Source: JAUZQZ01 sp036985955 | Lineage (GTDB): Bacteria > Pseudomonadota > Zetaproteobacteria > Mariprofundales > Mariprofundaceae | Assembly: GCA_036985955.1 (NCBI GenBank) | Contig: BTQQ01000083.1 | Span: 1-7,322 of the forward strand | Length of the DNA: 7,322 nucleotides | Direction of reading: 5' to 3' | Shown: piece by piece, positions 6,295 through 7,322 of the stretch | How positions within the stretch are numbered: the first letter of the stretch is position 1 | Layout: each line of letters begins with the position of its first letter | Notes under the pieces: model-generated | Seen by the model: the letters and a program-made list of their open reading frames with translations, nothing else | Told to the model about the DNA's origin: nothing | Databases searched by the model: none | Translations under genes and position numbers: made by a program

Positions 6295-6723
6295 ATGGCC
6301 GTTCAACGTACACTTTCAATTATCAAGCCGGATGCTATTGCCAAGAACGTCATCGGCGACATTATTCGCCGTTTTGAGGAGAATGGGCTGGCGGTGATTG
6401 CAACGCGTATGACGCAATTATCCGGCGAGCAGGCAGGCCGCTTTTATGCAGTGCATAGGGATCGTCCATTCTACAAGGATTTGTGTGCATTCATGAGTTC
6501 CGGGCCGATTCTTGCCATGGTGCTCGAAGGGAAAAATGCCGTGGCATTGAACCGCCAGTTGATGGGCGCAACAAACCCGAAAGAAGCGGAAGCAGGTACG
6601 ATTCGCGCTGACCATGCGGATTCCATCGATGCCAATGCCGTGCATGGATCGGATTCGGAGGAAAATGCTGCCATTGAGATCGCTTTTTTCTTTGGTGATC
6701 TGGACCTGAACAGTCGCCAGTAA
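6295..6723 (+). CDS. ndk: Nucleoside diphosphate kinase
   Basis: Moves the gamma phosphate from ATP to other (d)NDPs through a phosphohistidine, balancing NTP and dNTP pools in the cytoplasm. At 142 residues it is the normal bacterial length. The N-terminus RTLSIIKPDAI carries nucleotide-binding K11. YAVHRDRPFY (51-60), FMSSGPILAMVLEG (66-79) and GTIRADHADSIDANAVHGSDS (101-121) follow in the expected order. The catalytic histidine is H117 within NAVHGSDS, at the same number as in E. coli. The C-terminus, IEIAFFF then a short tail, is typical. The ATG at 6295 has a purine-rich SD, AGGGAAGGGG (6278-6287), 7 bases upstream. lysS follows after 9 bases, so the two are probably co-transcribed. Confidence 0.97.
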   Translation: MAVQRTLSIIKPDAIAKNVIGDIIRRFEENGLAVIATRMTQLSGEQAGRFYAVHRDRPFYKDLCAFMSSGPILAMVLEGKNAVALNRQLMGATNPKEAEAGTIRADHADSIDANAVHGSDSEENAAIEIAFFFGDLDLNSRQ

Positions 6724-6732
6724 GTTCCTTCG

Positions 6733-7322
6733 ATGAGCGAAAAGGCCTCGGCAACTCCCGAAGCGTCACAAGCATCTGAGCAAATCCGTGTCCGGCGGGA
6801 GAAACTGACCCGTCTGCGTGATGCAGGCATTGCTTACCCCAACAGTTTCCGCGCCACCGACTCAAGTGCTGATGTGCTGGTGCAGTACGGGGAATGGGAT
6901 GCGGAGAAGCTGGCATCCGAAAGCGTCTCTGTTTGCATGGCCGGACGCATCATGGGCCACCGTGTCATGGGAAAATCCAGTTTTATGCACATTCAGGATG
7001 GGTCAGGACGTATTCAAATTTTTCTGAATCGGGATGAGTTGGGTGCGGAAACCTACAATCCAACGAAGAAATGGGATTTGGGCGACATCATCGGCGTGGC
7101 AGGTACGCTCTTTCGCACCAAAACAGGCGAGTTATCGGTCAGGGTTTCCCGTATCGAACTGATTACCAAATGCTTGCGGCCATTGCCTGAAAAATGGCAC
7201 GGGCTTTCAGATAAGGAAATACGCTATCGTCAGCGTTACGTGGACCTGATGGTGAATCCCGAGGTGCGCGAGGTGTTCCGAACGCGCTCGAAGGCCATCA
7301 ATGCCTTGAGGAATGCGCTTGT
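6733..7322 (+). CDS. lysS: Lysyl-tRNA synthetase, class II (3' end beyond window)
   Basis: The first 196 residues of a class II lysyl-tRNA synthetase, which attaches lysine to tRNA-Lys; the family is about 500 residues, so over half lies outside. A polar leader (1-18) is followed by the helix RVRREKLTRLRDAGIAYPN (19-37). The anticodon-binding OB fold covers about 65-145 and includes AGRIMGHRVMGKSSFMHIQD (70-89), SGRIQIFLNRDEL and GDIIGVAGTLFRTKTGELSV (117-136). LRPLPEKWHGLSDKEIRYRQ (148-167) leads into RYVDLMVNPEVREVF (168-182) at the entry to the catalytic domain. Motifs 1 to 3 are not reached. The start ATG is 9 bases after the ndk stop with no visible SD, so coupling to ndk is likely. The frame stays open to the window edge with no sign of damage. 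Confidence 0.95.
   Translation, partial: MSEKASATPEASQASEQIRVRREKLTRLRDAGIAYPNSFRATDSSADVLVQYGEWDAEKLASESVSVCMAGRIMGHRVMGKSSFMHIQDGSGRIQIFLNRDELGAETYNPTKKWDLGDIIGVAGTLFRTKTGELSVRVSRIELITKCLRPLPEKWHGLSDKEIRYRQRYVDLMVNPEVREVFRTRSKAINALRNAL

Overview
The window reads as ordinary chromosomal DNA from a ubiquinone-making Gram-negative bacterium, most likely a proteobacterium. The evidence is a pair of UbiH/COQ6-type flavin hydroxylases, a bacterial-type MnmA, Ndk and class II LysRS, encoded tRNA CCA, and good Shine-Dalgarno (SD) sites. Base composition is moderate and even by eye. I see no insertion sequence, phage gene, integrase, CRISPR array or other sign of recent transfer. I cannot fix the class from memory; an iron-oxidiser-like or deep-branching proteobacterium (for example Zetaproteobacteria) is only a guess.

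Layout. At the left edge a tRNA-Leu(CAA) gene lies on the minus strand (3-89), with its likely promoter at 121-149. Every protein gene lies on the plus strand. 254-1483 and 1480-2718 are tandem, overlapping paralogues: a UbiH-like and a UbiF/UbiI-like ubiquinone ring hydroxylase. 2757-3626 is an HDOD-domain regulator and 3632-4513 a metallo-beta-lactamase-fold hydrolase; they are 5 bases apart and look like a signalling pair. 4581-5690 is mnmA (tRNA 2-thiouridylase). It overlaps a possible 17-codon micro-ORF (5687-5740), which leads into a 148-residue 'host attachment' family protein (5755-6201). A 93-base gap holding a likely promoter and a large inverted repeat precedes ndk (6295-6723). lysS follows 9 bases later and runs off the right edge.

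How the genes relate. The two hydroxylases probably act at different positions of the same quinone ring. MnmA makes the 2-thio group at U34 of tRNA-Lys, -Glu and -Gln, and LysS charges tRNA-Lys, so these two share a substrate. The HDOD/MBL pair has no known target here.

No spectacular new system is visible. The most interesting signals are small junction structures: a perfect hairpin that holds the HDOD stop codon in its loop and the MBL start codon in its stem (3614-3634); a long dyad around the ndk promoter (6214-6280); the micro-ORF after mnmA; and a hairpin covering an AGGAG motif before the HDOD gene (2718-2738). No convincing intrinsic terminator was found. No gene-free stretch exceeds 165 bases.
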